Source of the DNA: an uncultured Christensenellaceae bacterium
GTDB taxonomy: Bacteria > Bacillota > Clostridia > Christensenellales > UBA3700
Length of the DNA stretch: 64,000 nt
Reading direction: 5' to 3'
NCBI GenBank assembly: GCA_910588015.1
Contig: CAJUOK010000001.1
Coordinates: 109,678 to 173,677 of the forward strand
How positions within the stretch are numbered: the stretch's first letter is position 1; the number at the start of each line of letters is the position of its first letter. The position numbers and the translations under genes were made by a program. Positions 10,266 through 18,419 of this stretch are shown in pieces. Below the pieces are notes generated by a model. The model ran no database searches, was not told the DNA's origin, and was given only the letters and a program-made list of their open reading frames with translations.

Positions 10266-10494
10266 CTGATTTTTGATATGTTTTGCGTTTTTCCACCATT
10301 TTCCATAGTTTTTCAGTAAATTTTTACACAATTTATATGCCAAATCGCTATATTTATCGTCCAAATATCAATACATATCACGTTTCAACGCCCAAATATC
10401 AAAACGTATCAAATAATATTCCCTGCAATAACTATGCATAATTCTTTGCGTTCGTTACTGTTTTGATGAGAAATATATATTTGTATCTCTCCTT

Positions 10495-10633
10495 TATTTC
10501 CAAAAAAAGTATACTTTTACTGACTGATTTATCCGCAGCGCGAAATAACGATTTTTTTCAAATTTATTATATTTTAAGGCGATTTTTTTGTCAACATTTT
10601 GCGGTCAATAAAAGTATACTTTTTTTGGAAATA
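10495..10633. repeat. Pair of 30-bp inverted arms, each containing palindrome AAAAGTATACTTTT
   Basis: The arm at 10495-10524 is the reverse complement of 10604-10633 at 29 of 30 positions, with 79 bp between them. Each arm contains the 14-bp palindrome AAAAGTATACTTTT. No open reading frame lies inside and no clear target duplication flanks it. It could be a MITE-like element or a double operator. The surrounding gap (10266-10955) is AT-rich and otherwise shows nothing I can name. Confidence 0.7.
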
Positions 10634-10955
10634 GCAAGTAAATTGCTGTTGAGGCTAAAAATTTAATTAATTTTACATATTAACAAAATGAAAAATTACA
10701 AAGCAAGAATAGTTCTGACTATTCCGCTTTTTCTATACTTAAAAATCCCATTCAATATATAAGGATTTTAACTTTGAAAATCAAAACATTCGAGTATTAA
10801 ATGGATTTTATAAATTAAAACAGCAAAATTAACAATAAATAAGTCAAGATTTTTGCCTTCTGTCAATAAACTATGTCTGTGATAACTATTCTCTTCTTGC
10901 TAATTCTCTCTCAATATAAGACCCGTAATATATTGAAGCATAAACAAAGTATCTA

Positions 10956-11489
10956 TTAATGTATCATTTGCTCCAAAATACATTTTATATCAGGTTCCAA
11001 AATTTCGATGTCTACGTCTTTATTATATTTGGCTTCTATTTGATATGTTTTGCTATTTATATCAAATTGGAGAATTAAATTATCCGTAGTTGCGTTGGAT
11101 TGCGTATTGAAAATATAATGAATTTCCTCATTTTTATAATTTTCTATTACTATTCCGTCGTTGTCCGAAATACCAAAAGTATTATATGTACCTGAACCGA
11201 TATAAATCTCTCTCATATCGTCTTTGAGCTCTATTGAATAACCTGAAACGTCGTTGGAACTCAATTCAAATCTTAAATTCCAATGTTGCTCGTTATATAT
11301 TAAATAACATTTTACGTCGCCTTCAAACGGCAATATAGATGGCATACGGTACCTATCGCTTAACTTTTTGTTGAGCTTATTGAGCGAAACTTCGTCTTTT
11401 TTGACAGGTTGTAATCCCCAACACAAAACGCCCACCGTGATTGATATAAATATTAACGTTAATGCTATTATTAAATATTTCTTTTTCAT
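10956..11489 (-). CDS. Hypothetical membrane-anchored protein
   Basis: This 177-residue product is not recognised. It has a basic N-terminus (MKKK) and one hydrophobic helix at about residues 5-25. The cysteine after that helix is not in a good lipobox because leucine stands at -1. The rest is a soluble outward domain rich in Asn, Asp and Ile, with alternating polar and hydrophobic strands suggesting beta structure. A GAGG site lies 6 nt before the ATG. It stands alone between the palindrome pair and the DUF5131 gene. A secreted or membrane-tethered protein of unknown function is all that can be supported. Confidence 0.6.
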   Translation of the reverse strand: MKKKYLIIALTLIFISITVGVLCWGLQPVKKDEVSLNKLNKKLSDRYRMPSILPFEGDVKCYLIYNEQHWNLRFELSSNDVSGYSIELKDDMREIYIGSGTYNTFGISDNDGIVIENYKNEEIHYIFNTQSNATTDNLILQFDINSKTYQIEAKYNKDVDIEILEPDIKCILEQMIH

Positions 11490-11547
11490 AATTTTTCCTC
11501 ATATTTATAATATCACGAATGTTGATATATTGCAATAGCAAAATTTA

Positions 11548-12255
11548 TTAAAAATCTATATTTGCCTTTTTAGCTTGGCTGCATAAGTCGCGCGTAGATA
11601 AAGTATAACATTTGCCGTCCTTAATAAAATGCGTTCCGCATTGCCTAAACTCAAAATGCGTTTTATGCGCTATACATTGTTCGCGAATTGCAAGCACCCA
11701 AGCAAAATCAAGCGGTCTTGCGGATACGTCCGATTCGCCGCCAACAACGACTAACTCCACGTTATTTAGATAGCCGTCAAGATTTAATTCCCCAATCAAC
11801 GGCTGACAAATGATATTTTTATGCTTTATAGGAAGTTTATTAAATATAGAAAGTCTATAATCCGCTCTGTCTTGATTTTCCACCGTGCATCCGACGGTCA
11901 CGTTGTCATATCCGTCGTTCCAATCAGACGGAATACAGTCCATAAAACGCTCGATTCTCTTTGTTAAAAACAAAAAGCGTAAGTCAGAACGCTCGCGAAT
12001 CATCTGCCAACATTCAGAACGCCATTCGTCCGCTTCCTCAATTAAAAAATCCGTAGAAAAACAAAGGTACACCAACTCTCCCGATTTAATTTTATACGTT
12101 CCCGATTTATTTTTAGCTATAGGAGCATAAAAATTATCTGTTTTCTCAATATTGGCAGTATCGATATTACGTTTTCTGTCTCCTTTGTGGATATAACAAT
12201 ATTTGCATCCCTCGCTATATTTGTGACAACCGCGCCACGGATTCCACATCGCCAT
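11548..12255 (-). CDS. DUF5131 / phage Gp37-Gp68 family protein
   Basis: The start is set at ATG 12255 (MAMWNPWRGC), because GGAGGGG lies at the right distance before it, while the longer frame's ATG at 12282 has no such site. The 235-residue product shows the family hallmark WNPWRGC followed by C-x6-C-x2-C (Cys10, Cys17, Cys20), a metal- or Fe-S-binding cluster resembling the radical SAM cysteine set. Further segments typical of the family are FLFLTKR, VGCTVENQ and VVVGGESD. The biochemical role is not established. Members occur in phages and in mobile or accessory regions, which fits a position beside a restriction-modification cassette. Confidence 0.8.
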   Translation of the reverse strand: MAMWNPWRGCHKYSEGCKYCYIHKGDRKRNIDTANIEKTDNFYAPIAKNKSGTYKIKSGELVYLCFSTDFLIEEADEWRSECWQMIRERSDLRFLFLTKRIERFMDCIPSDWNDGYDNVTVGCTVENQDRADYRLSIFNKLPIKHKNIICQPLIGELNLDGYLNNVELVVVGGESDVSARPLDFAWVLAIREQCIAHKTHFEFRQCGTHFIKDGKCYTLSTRDLCSQAKKANIDF

Positions 12256-12431
12256 ATACTTTCCCCTCCGTATTTCACACAAGCGTTTAATTTAGAATCA
12301 ATTTATCTTCTAAATATCTTTTTTATACTTCACAACGTCCGTTGATAGATTGGATACAAGTCTTATATACTTCATCGCAACATCATAGTTAACCTATTAA
12401 AAGCGTATTCGTTTTCTTTATTCCACAAAAT

Positions 12432-12457
12432 GACAGCCTTGATACCTCAAGGCTGTC
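12432..12457 (-). terminator. Probable terminator of the restriction-modification operon
   Basis: A perfect 11-bp stem (GACAGCCTTGA / TCAAGGCTGTC) with a 4-nt loop lies about 80 bp beyond the last methyltransferase. On the minus strand it is followed by ATTTT, a weak U tract. Confidence 0.6.
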
Positions 12458-12508
12458 TTAATGCGTGTGTACGACAAAATCTCGTTTTTCGGGCGATTTT
12501 TGAGAGTG

Positions 12509-12522
12509 TGTCGGACGATAAG
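12509..12522 (+). repeat. Left copy of 14-bp inverted repeat flanking the restriction-modification cassette
   Basis: TGTCGGACGATAAG on the plus strand, exact inverted match of 16181-16194. A second shared word, ATTTTTGAG, lies outside it on the same side in both copies, so the likeness extends slightly beyond 14 bp. Confidence 0.6.
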
Positions 12523-12535
12523 TATTTTTTATTCC

Positions 12536-13753
12536 TTATTTTTTAAATAGCAATCTATACAGTGCCTCTGCTAATTTTTTAGAAAAAATAGGTGGAACCG
12601 CATTCCCTATCATTTTGTATGCATCCGCCTGCGTACCAACGAATTCATAATCGTCAGGAATACCTTGAAGGCGCGCTGCTTCACGTACAGTAATACTTCT
12701 CGCCTGCTGTGCGTCTGGATGGATATGACGCAATCCGTCTTTAAAAAGATGTGCAGGAATCAAATTACTCTGCTCATCCCAACGGAGAACATAGTATTTG
12801 TGTATATTGGATTCATGTCCTGTTATTTCTGTATATAATTGTTTCAATGATGCCGTGGATACATATTTTTTTTCGCCACATGAAATATCATTTGCAAGCA
12901 ATCTGAAAATTTCCTGATCCCGTTTGTTATGCCACCTTGAAGCATGATTGGATGGTGAATCTTTCGGTATTGTGTGTGAATACCTTTTCCCATCAAATAT
13001 AAAATCTGCAGTGGGGTATAACGCTGGCAAATCACCAATCGCATCACGAACAGTGGCCTTTTTTTTAACTTTGAAAGAAGGTAGAACTTTAAGATAAAAA
13101 TCATTAATAATTTGATAGGCATGTTCACCATATTCATCTTTACTTAAGCCAAGGATAATTATACGACTTCTTTTCTGTGGAACCCCGTACTCTGTGAAAT
13201 CAATTATTGCTTTTGATAAATCGTTTAAAACAACATAACCGGCTTCGTCAAATGTTTTTTTTATGACGTCTATAATTGGTTTCCCTGTCGGTTTTGCGCT
13301 AAGAATACCCGGCACATTTTCAAACACAAAGGCTTTTGGCTTATAATGCTTGAGAACTTTTACATAGCTTTCAAAAAGAAAATTACGATAATCATCTTTC
13401 ATCCCATGTTCATCACGAATTCTCCCCGCAACGGAATATGCTTGACAAGGCGGACCGCCAATTATCAAGTCAAGTTTTTTGTTTTTAATACAAGAATCCA
13501 AGCCTAATGACTTGCCATATTCAGCATCATTCCAACCATAGAATAATTCATCTGTTCTTTGAATATCAAAACGAAACACCCGTCTGTTAGCATCCGTATA
13601 ATTCCATTTTTCTTTTAAATGTTTTTCTAAATTTACACAAGGAGCTTTTTCCCACTCTACACATGCCAATGTGTTATAGTGTCCCGACATCTCAAATCCT
13701 TCACACAACCCGCCGCATCCTGCAAAAAGGTCAATTGTGTTAATTTTTTTCAT
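12536..13753 (-). CDS. DNA (cytosine-5-)-methyltransferase, type II, second of a tandem pair
   Basis: The 405-residue enzyme would transfer a methyl group from S-adenosylmethionine to C5 of cytosine in a specific DNA site. Motif I is DLFAGCGGLCEGF near the N-terminus. Motif IV is GGPPCQAYS with the catalytic Pro-Cys. Motif VI is FENVPG, motif VIII QKRSRI, motif IX (R.AARLQGIPDDYEF) and motif X (IGNAVPP). The region between motifs VIII and IX, about residues 220-340, is the likely target-recognition domain. Its start overlaps the upstream methyltransferase by 14 bp, implying translational coupling. It is the last gene of the cassette. The recognition sequence cannot be read from the protein. 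Confidence 0.92.
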   Translation of the reverse strand: MKKINTIDLFAGCGGLCEGFEMSGHYNTLACVEWEKAPCVNLEKHLKEKWNYTDANRRVFRFDIQRTDELFYGWNDAEYGKSLGLDSCIKNKKLDLIIGGPPCQAYSVAGRIRDEHGMKDDYRNFLFESYVKVLKHYKPKAFVFENVPGILSAKPTGKPIIDVIKKTFDEAGYVVLNDLSKAIIDFTEYGVPQKRSRIIILGLSKDEYGEHAYQIINDFYLKVLPSFKVKKKATVRDAIGDLPALYPTADFIFDGKRYSHTIPKDSPSNHASRWHNKRDQEIFRLLANDISCGEKKYVSTASLKQLYTEITGHESNIHKYYVLRWDEQSNLIPAHLFKDGLRHIHPDAQQARSITVREAARLQGIPDDYEFVGTQADAYKMIGNAVPPIFSKKLAEALYRLLFKK

Positions 13754-14816
13754 TATTATCTCCTATAATTGCAAGCAATTCTTTTCCAAGAGCATATCCC
13801 AGAAGCGGCGGAACAGCATTCCCTACCTGTCTATCCTGTTTTGTTCTTGTTCCGGTAAACACAAAATTGTCAGGAAATGATTGAATACGAGCACTCTCTC
13901 TTACTGTCGGAACACGGTTAAACTCATAGTGAAAAAGATTCCTATGACCTGTATCAACCGTACGTGCAGGAGCGTTGCCATCTAATCTTGTCCATGCCAT
14001 GTGGAAAGTTCGACTTTCACCAACGCCTGTTGGCAAATCTTTATAGTTCCCGCCTTCAGGCACGAGAGCAATTGTTTCGATTACAAAATCTTTGTGGGCG
14101 GTTGCCACATGATTATATAGCACATCACAATCGCCCCGCATAATCTTTTGATATTCTGTCAACGCAGGACCACTGTATTTATCTTCATTAAGACCAAGCC
14201 CACTGATTCTGGTCGGAAGATCGGAAACAGCATCTCTGCATGTACGATACGGCTTATCTGTCCCTGGCCCAAATTGAGGCTTTGGAAAATGTGGTTGCCC
14301 AATATCTCTACGAACTCCCATAAATATAAGGCGCTTTCGCATTTGGGGAACACCGTAATCACATGCTTTTAAAATTTTACACTCAACATTGTAGCCCATA
14401 GAACTAAAACGTCTGATAATTTCGTCTTTTATTTGACCACTATATAATGTAGCCATTCCAGGGACATTTTCGATTATAAAACCCTTTGGTTTATACTGTT
14501 TGACCATTTCCAATACAGCTAAATATAATGTGTTTCGCTTGTCATCAAAGTTTCTCGGTCCCGTGAGAGAAAAACCTTGACACGGCGGGCCTGCAATAAT
14601 TACATCGATAGAGCGTTCTCCCGCAATATTCTTAATTTTATCAAATGTTTCTTGCTTAGAAAGGTCTTCATCTAATGCAACTGCACCATTATGATTTAGG
14701 GCGAAAGTATTCAATGCGTCTTTATCATTGTCTACTCCTACAATTATTTTAAAACCAGCGTCCATAAATCCTTTAGAAAGACCGCCTGCTCCACAAAACA
14801 AATCTATCGCATTCAT
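13740..14816 (-). CDS. DNA (cytosine-5-)-methyltransferase, type II, first of a tandem pair
   Basis: This 358-residue C5-cytosine methyltransferase has motif I DLFCGAGGLSKGF, motif IV AGPPCQGFSLTG with the catalytic cysteine, motif VI IIENVPG, motif VIII QMRKRLIF, motif IX (ESARIQSFPDNF) and motif X VGNAVPP. It diverges strongly from its neighbour, so the pair is not a recent duplication. Two C5 methyltransferases with one nuclease usually mean an asymmetric site, one enzyme per strand, or two subsites. The gene lies 16 bp after the HNH nuclease in the same direction, as part of a controller-nuclease-methylase-methylase operon. Confidence 0.92.
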   Translation of the reverse strand: MNAIDLFCGAGGLSKGFMDAGFKIIVGVDNDKDALNTFALNHNGAVALDEDLSKQETFDKIKNIAGERSIDVIIAGPPCQGFSLTGPRNFDDKRNTLYLAVLEMVKQYKPKGFIIENVPGMATLYSGQIKDEIIRRFSSMGYNVECKILKACDYGVPQMRKRLIFMGVRRDIGQPHFPKPQFGPGTDKPYRTCRDAVSDLPTRISGLGLNEDKYSGPALTEYQKIMRGDCDVLYNHVATAHKDFVIETIALVPEGGNYKDLPTGVGESRTFHMAWTRLDGNAPARTVDTGHRNLFHYEFNRVPTVRESARIQSFPDNFVFTGTRTKQDRQVGNAVPPLLGYALGKELLAIIGDNNEKN

Positions 14817-14832
14817 TTTAATCTTATTCCCC

Positions 14833-15822
14833 TCAGAGTCTTCCCGTGGTTAAAAATAGTCCGTAAACAGATTCGCGGTGGTACCTAATATTCTCGACAT
14901 CAGGAATAAAAAATGAATTTGCCGGAATTCTTATCCTTTGATTATCAAAAGCCCGCAAATAATCGCTTTCTATTTGCGGATGAACTTTAATTTTATAATC
15001 GTCTGTTAGTGTAAAAAATCCTTTATCAAAAGCCCAATGGAGATCACGGCACAGCGCCAATCCATTGTTTGGCAAGTATAATCCGCCATGACTTTTTGGT
15101 TTAATATGTGCTGCCTCCAAATTACTAAAGCCCTGATATTTGATAACTGTACCAGTGATTGCACATAAATTTCCGTACCCTGTCATCACAAAATCTCTAA
15201 ATGTGACAGCATTAAAAAGATTTGCTATATCAGCTGTTGGCGTTTTTTCAATTCTGTCTGTAACAGAATTATCAATAACGGCGATCGTATTTTGCTGTGC
15301 CAATACTGCTCTAGCACGAATTTCAAAATCAACTAATGTGCCATTAAAAATGCCATAGCCACCTTTTATCGGATAATTCTCAATTATTTGATTCAATTCT
15401 CGATAATATGCAGAGTTATCATTATGAACCAGATCTAAAAGATAAACGCACTGCGTCATTCCCTCTTCAGTCATATCCTCTTTTCGAAAAACAGCTATAT
15501 CATTTTCCAAAAATCTGAGTTCATCACCTTCAAGTGATTTATTTAAGTAAATTCTATATTCATTCCTAGGGTGTACAGCTGTTGAGCCATGATACTTATC
15601 ATTGTGATATACATAATTGCAATATACTTTTTCACCTGAATAAAGCGGAATAATAGGAAGAAGAGCACAATCATTTAATTGTGTAGTAGACAATGGAGGA
15701 AAAAACGAAAGCACGTTTTCGTTCATTGATGTCAATAAGTATCGTCCGCGATTCGGACGCCCATCTTGTCCTATACTTCCAAGCTCCTGATGTCCGCACT
15801 TTTTTAGATAGTATGTACTCAT
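14833..15822 (-). CDS. HNH restriction endonuclease
   Basis: This 329-residue protein is the likely cleavage enzyme of the cassette. The C-terminal third carries an HNH fold (HNH_2-like): AAHIKPKSHGG supplies the first His, followed by NNGLALCRDLHWAFDKGFF with the Asn and last His. This arrangement is typical of restriction HNH nucleases next to C5 methyltransferases. Residues 1-170 hold no motif I recognise and probably read the DNA target. The ATG at 15822 follows the controller stop codon by 2 bp with GGAGGG just before it. Specificity is unknown. Confidence 0.82.
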   Translation of the reverse strand: MSTYYLKKCGHQELGSIGQDGRPNRGRYLLTSMNENVLSFFPPLSTTQLNDCALLPIIPLYSGEKVYCNYVYHNDKYHGSTAVHPRNEYRIYLNKSLEGDELRFLENDIAVFRKEDMTEEGMTQCVYLLDLVHNDNSAYYRELNQIIENYPIKGGYGIFNGTLVDFEIRARAVLAQQNTIAVIDNSVTDRIEKTPTADIANLFNAVTFRDFVMTGYGNLCAITGTVIKYQGFSNLEAAHIKPKSHGGLYLPNNGLALCRDLHWAFDKGFFTLTDDYKIKVHPQIESDYLRAFDNQRIRIPANSFFIPDVENIRYHRESVYGLFLTTGRL

Positions 15823-15824
15823 GA

Positions 15825-16034
15825 TTATCCCTCCATTTCTTTATAAATGTCAAATTCAAAATTATGATTTTTACAAAATTCGTTTATCAATTTCATTGTT
15901 TTGTAAGTTGGTTTCGTCTTCCCAGATTCCCATCTGTTCACGGTAGCAAATGATACTCCCAATTCTTTTGCGAATGTTTCTTGTGAAAAGAAACATTTTT
16001 GGCGTATCGCTCTGATATTTTCACTAAAACTCAT
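15825..16034 (-). CDS. Xre-family HTH regulator, probable controller of the restriction-modification operon
   Basis: The 69-residue protein is a single Cro/C1-type helix-turn-helix domain: FSQETFAKELGVSFATVNRWESGKTKP contains both helices and the conserved E.G..P turn. It is the first gene of the operon and its size matches C proteins, which delay nuclease expression until the host is methylated. A GGGAG site precedes the ATG. The promoter region contains TTATAA repeats that overlap the -10 box and could be its operator. The role as controller is inferred from position. Confidence 0.8.
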   Translation of the reverse strand: MSFSENIRAIRQKCFFSQETFAKELGVSFATVNRWESGKTKPTYKTMKLINEFCKNHNFEFDIYKEMEG

Positions 16035-16068
16035 GTCAAGACTCCCTTAACTGCATAGTTATAACATT

Positions 16069-16097
16069 ATTATAACACAATCCATCAAATTAGTCAA
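16069..16097 (-). promoter_or_regulatory. Promoter of the restriction-modification operon
   Basis: On the minus strand TTGACT (16097-16092), a 17-bp spacer and TATAAT (16074-16069). An inverted TTATAA...TTATAA pair at about 16059-16075 overlaps the -10 box, a plausible site for the Xre controller. Confidence 0.75.
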
Positions 16098-16180
16098 TGC
16101 TATACTTTTAACTTTTTTCAACTATCGTCGCTATTGCTTTTTCGGTTTTCATTATTACGTTCAAGTACTGTTGGACGGTG

Positions 16181-16194
16181 CTTATCGTCCGACA
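16181..16194 (-). repeat. Right copy of 14-bp inverted repeat flanking the restriction-modification cassette
   Basis: TGTCGGACGATAAG reads on the minus strand here and on the plus strand at 12509-12522, bracketing the whole cassette. The stretch between here and tRNA-Leu (16195-16329) contains no supported gene. Confidence 0.6.
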
Positions 16195-16329
16195 GACTTC
16201 AAGTGTGCTGAAATGCTTTTTTTGAGAAAAGGAAAAGACCGAGCAACTGCTATTTCGTTACTCGGTTTGGTGATTTGCTATAAAATTGCTCAAAAATGGG
16301 CGAAAATGCCCCTAAAAATGCAAAAATAA

Positions 16330-16357
16330 TGGTCTATAAGAAAAGACTTATAGACCA
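16330..16357 (-). terminator. Terminator of tRNA-Leu
   Basis: Perfect 11-bp stem (TGGTCTATAAG / CTTATAGACCA) with a 6-nt loop, starting 8 nt after the tRNA CCA end. On the minus strand it is followed by TTATTTTT. Confidence 0.8.
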
Positions 16358-16364
16358 TCACACT

Positions 16365-16451
16365 TGGTGCGGATAACAAGACTTGAACTTGCACGGTCTT
16401 ACAACCATAAGAACCTGAATCTTACGCGTCTGCCAATTCCGCCATATCCGC
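16365..16451 (-). tRNA. tRNA-Leu (anticodon CAG)
   Basis: The minus strand folds as a class II tRNA with encoded CCA. The acceptor stem pairs GCGGATA with TATCCGC. The D arm carries AATTGGCAGAC. The anticodon stem TAAGA/TCTTA closes loop TTCAGGT with anticodon CAG. A long variable arm follows, and the T arm has TTCAAGT. The restriction-modification cassette begins downstream of its 3' end, a common place for acquired islands. Confidence 0.95.
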
Positions 16452-16469
16452 AAATAAATTTGTAGTAAT

Positions 16470-16498
16470 ATATTATCAAAATTTATTTAAACAGTCAA
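16470..16498 (-). promoter_or_regulatory. Promoter of tRNA-Leu
   Basis: Minus-strand TTGACT (16498-16493), 17-bp spacer, TAATAT (16475-16470), about 18 nt before the mature tRNA 5' end. The remaining gap up to 16826 is AT-rich with no supported gene. Confidence 0.7.
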
Positions 16499-16826
16499 CA
16501 TATCTTAATATCTTTTTATGATTTTAAAAATTACTTTAAAATTTATGGAGCAATTTAAAAAAATTTGTCATATTGACACATTAAAAGCAATAAAATTTAA
16601 AGAAAATATCATATGCAAAACACCTAAATTATAGATAAAATAGTAGCCAAAACAAATTATAATAAGTTTTAAAACGCCGCTATATTGATATTTATCTTTG
16701 ATTTTAGAAATTTTTTATATAGATATTTAATAATTCTGTTTATTAATCCCCTACTCCCGATAAATATTAAGAATTTACCTCTGATATAGAAATAAATAGT
16801 ATAATAAATACTAAAAAGGAGATAAT

Positions 16827-17111
16827 ATGGCGCAAATAACAGCTCCGACGACTTCGAAATCGCAAAAAGCAATAAATATTAACTTTGACAGCAATATGGA
16901 GATACTCGGAGTCACTGAAATGATAGAAAGCAACGAAAAACAAATAATATGCAATCTAACCGATAAATCGTTGATAATTACCGGTGAAAAGCTCAAAATT
17001 GTCAATTTAGACACTGCGCGTTGCTGTTGCACGGTATCGGGATGTATTTCTACTCTAAAATACTCTAAGGGCAAACAAAAAGTCTCCATTATTAAAAAGT
17101 TATTTAAATGA
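16827..17111 (+). CDS. yabP: Sporulation protein YabP
   Basis: The 94-residue product matches the YabP family in length and layout. It has a variable N-terminus, then MEILGVTEMIESNEKQI (family: EVTGV.EV.S.D...), then GEKLKIVNLD, and finally an SGCISTLKYS segment. In Bacillus, YabP acts in the mother cell during coat and cortex assembly and is needed for sporulation. A clear AAGGAG site stands 6 nt before the ATG. Its stop codon overlaps the yabQ start (ATGA), so the two are coupled as in other spore formers. In Bacillus the pair sits near divIC and hslR; here it stands alone beside a tRNA and a gene-free tract. Confidence 0.85.
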   Translation: MAQITAPTTSKSQKAININFDSNMEILGVTEMIESNEKQIICNLTDKSLIITGEKLKIVNLDTARCCCTVSGCISTLKYSKGKQKVSIIKKLFK

Positions 17112-17479
17112 TACTAACAGATACGTCTAATCAACCGCTTGCGCTTGCTATATTCGCCGCTCTTGGCGTCATAATGGGCATATTGTATACGCTCAATTAC
17201 ATTAGCTGCTCTTTTATATTCAAAAATGCGATATATAGACACACAACGCAAGTAGGGTACGTCGTATTATATACGTTTGCATTTTTCTTAACTACTTATT
17301 TGGTTTTTGATTACTCTCTCAAGATATATCAGATATCAATATGCATATTCTTTACCTTAATCACGTTTTTGCCCATATATCTGCTAATAAAAAGACATAA
17401 ATTAGCATTAACGGTAAAATTCGATAAACTGATTTATAAAGTATCTCAAAGCAAAATTGTAAAAAGGATGAAGAAATAA
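17108..17479 (+). CDS. yabQ: Spore cortex biosynthesis protein YabQ
   Basis: This 123-residue, mostly hydrophobic protein has about four membrane helices (roughly residues 10-30, 42-65, 68-85 and 90-105) and a basic C-terminal tail ending KRMKK. YabQ of Bacillus is a mother-cell membrane protein needed for spore cortex formation. Sequence matching is weak in this family, so the call rests on size, topology and the ATGA overlap with yabP. The gene ends about 50 bp before a hairpin at 17532. Confidence 0.75.
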   Translation: MILTDTSNQPLALAIFAALGVIMGILYTLNYISCSFIFKNAIYRHTTQVGYVVLYTFAFFLTTYLVFDYSLKIYQISICIFFTLITFLPIYLLIKRHKLALTVKFDKLIYKVSQSKIVKRMKK

Positions 17480-17531
17480 CATTATTTGTTATAACAGCTT
17501 AATAAGCGCAACAAAATGAATAAAATAGAGT

Positions 17532-17555
17532 AGAGCCCGCAATACGTCGGGCTCT
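17532..17555. terminator. Hairpin between yabQ and the convergent cysteine-rich gene
   Basis: 8-bp GC-rich stem AGAGCCCG / CGGGCTCT with an 8-nt loop. On the minus strand it is followed by ACTCTATTTT and on the plus strand by no U tract, so it best serves the minus-strand gene at 17583-17729. Confidence 0.6.
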
Positions 17556-17582
17556 GATTAGTATATATTACTTATACTATCG

Positions 17583-17729
17583 TCAATTCAAATGATGCAA
17601 GCGACCGCCGCATTCGCAATTCTTGCCGTAGCGTATAATACACTCGCCGCAAGTGTAGCTATAACAATTATCGCATATATATGCGTTCTCATAATCGACT
17701 TGTCGTCTACAGACCATACATCTTGGCAT
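17583..17729 (-). CDS. Small cysteine-rich zinc-ribbon-like protein (48 residues)
   Basis: This short gene is supported by a GGAGGG site 5 nt before its ATG, a stop followed by a hairpin, and a clearly protein-like cysteine pattern. Eight cysteines occur in 48 residues: CxxC at 4/7, CxxC at 19/22, CxxC at 27/30 and CxC at 38/40. The sequence begins MPRCMVCRRQVDYENAYICD and resembles a RING- or zinc-ribbon-type two-site metal fold. There is no signal peptide or membrane helix, so it should be cytoplasmic. It converges on yabQ. Function unknown; a small zinc-binding adaptor or regulator is possible. Confidence 0.8.
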   Translation of the reverse strand: MPRCMVCRRQVDYENAYICDNCYSYTCGECIIRYGKNCECGGRLHHLN

Positions 17730-17931
17730 AAAAACCCTCCAAATACTTTTTATATATTATTTACCAATCCACAAATTCTAAACACTCAATAATAAATTAG
17801 CTTTCACTATATTGAAAGCTAAAACTGAACCTGTTCAGCAAATTAACGTGTAAACGCGTAAGTTTTATTATATAAATATTCTATAATATCAAAATTGGAA
17901 ATATTATCGACTGAATATTTATGTTAGAAAA

Positions 17932-17954
17932 TGTTTCACAAAAACCGTGAAACA
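17932..17954. promoter_or_regulatory. Split parS-like site: two perfect half-sites 7 bp apart
   Basis: TGTTTCAC and GTGAAACA are both exact parS half-sites (consensus TGTTTCACGTGAAACA), separated by AAAAACC. Normal parS has no spacer, so ParB binding here is uncertain. Confidence 0.5.
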
Positions 17955-18082
17955 TTACCCCAAAAAACTACTTTGAGGACAATTTTGTTGTAAAATAAGG
18001 TAGTTTATGTATCACTAAACGTGAAGTTTTAGAAGATATATATGCCTTTATAACTAATTTTAGATAAATATTTTCTTGTAAA

Positions 18083-18098
18083 TGTTTCACACGAAACC
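18083..18098. promoter_or_regulatory. Degenerate parS-like site (13/16)
   Basis: TGTTTCACACGAAACC has a perfect left half-site and three mismatches in the right half. Confidence 0.35.
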
Positions 18099-18403
18099 GT
18101 TTAAGGAAAAACGGAACGTTGACTGAAAATCGCTGCAAAATACCCAAATTTATCTGCAAATTGGCAATCTAACCACTTTGCACACTATGAACCTTTTGGA
18201 GAACCTATCCCACAAGATATTGAAAATAAATAATTGATGCTTCCAATATATCTAATTGTACAGTATAATAGCTTACTCATTACAGCTGTCAAGTTTACCC
18301 GCATTGAATACGTATTTCATTCAGCTTGTAAATATTCAATAATGCTAAAATATATTTCTTACTAGCAACACTTTCAGAACTGCCAAATAGCAAAATAGCT
18401 TAA

Positions 18404-18419
18404 AGTTACACGTGAAACA
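18404..18419. promoter_or_regulatory. parS-like site (14/16)
   Basis: AGTTACACGTGAAACA matches the parS consensus at 14 of 16 positions. Its 14-bp core GTTACACGTGAAAC is identical, inverted, to the site at 19551-19564. Confidence 0.65.

Noticed and set aside
12290..16500. Integrase-type att sites (duplicated tRNA-Leu 3' end) around the restriction cassette
   Set aside because: I found no copy of the tRNA-Leu 3' end on the far side of the island, and no integrase gene is present.
16811..17089. 92-codon minus-strand frame opposite yabP
   Set aside because: Antisense of yabP, which has a strong ribosome site and family motifs.
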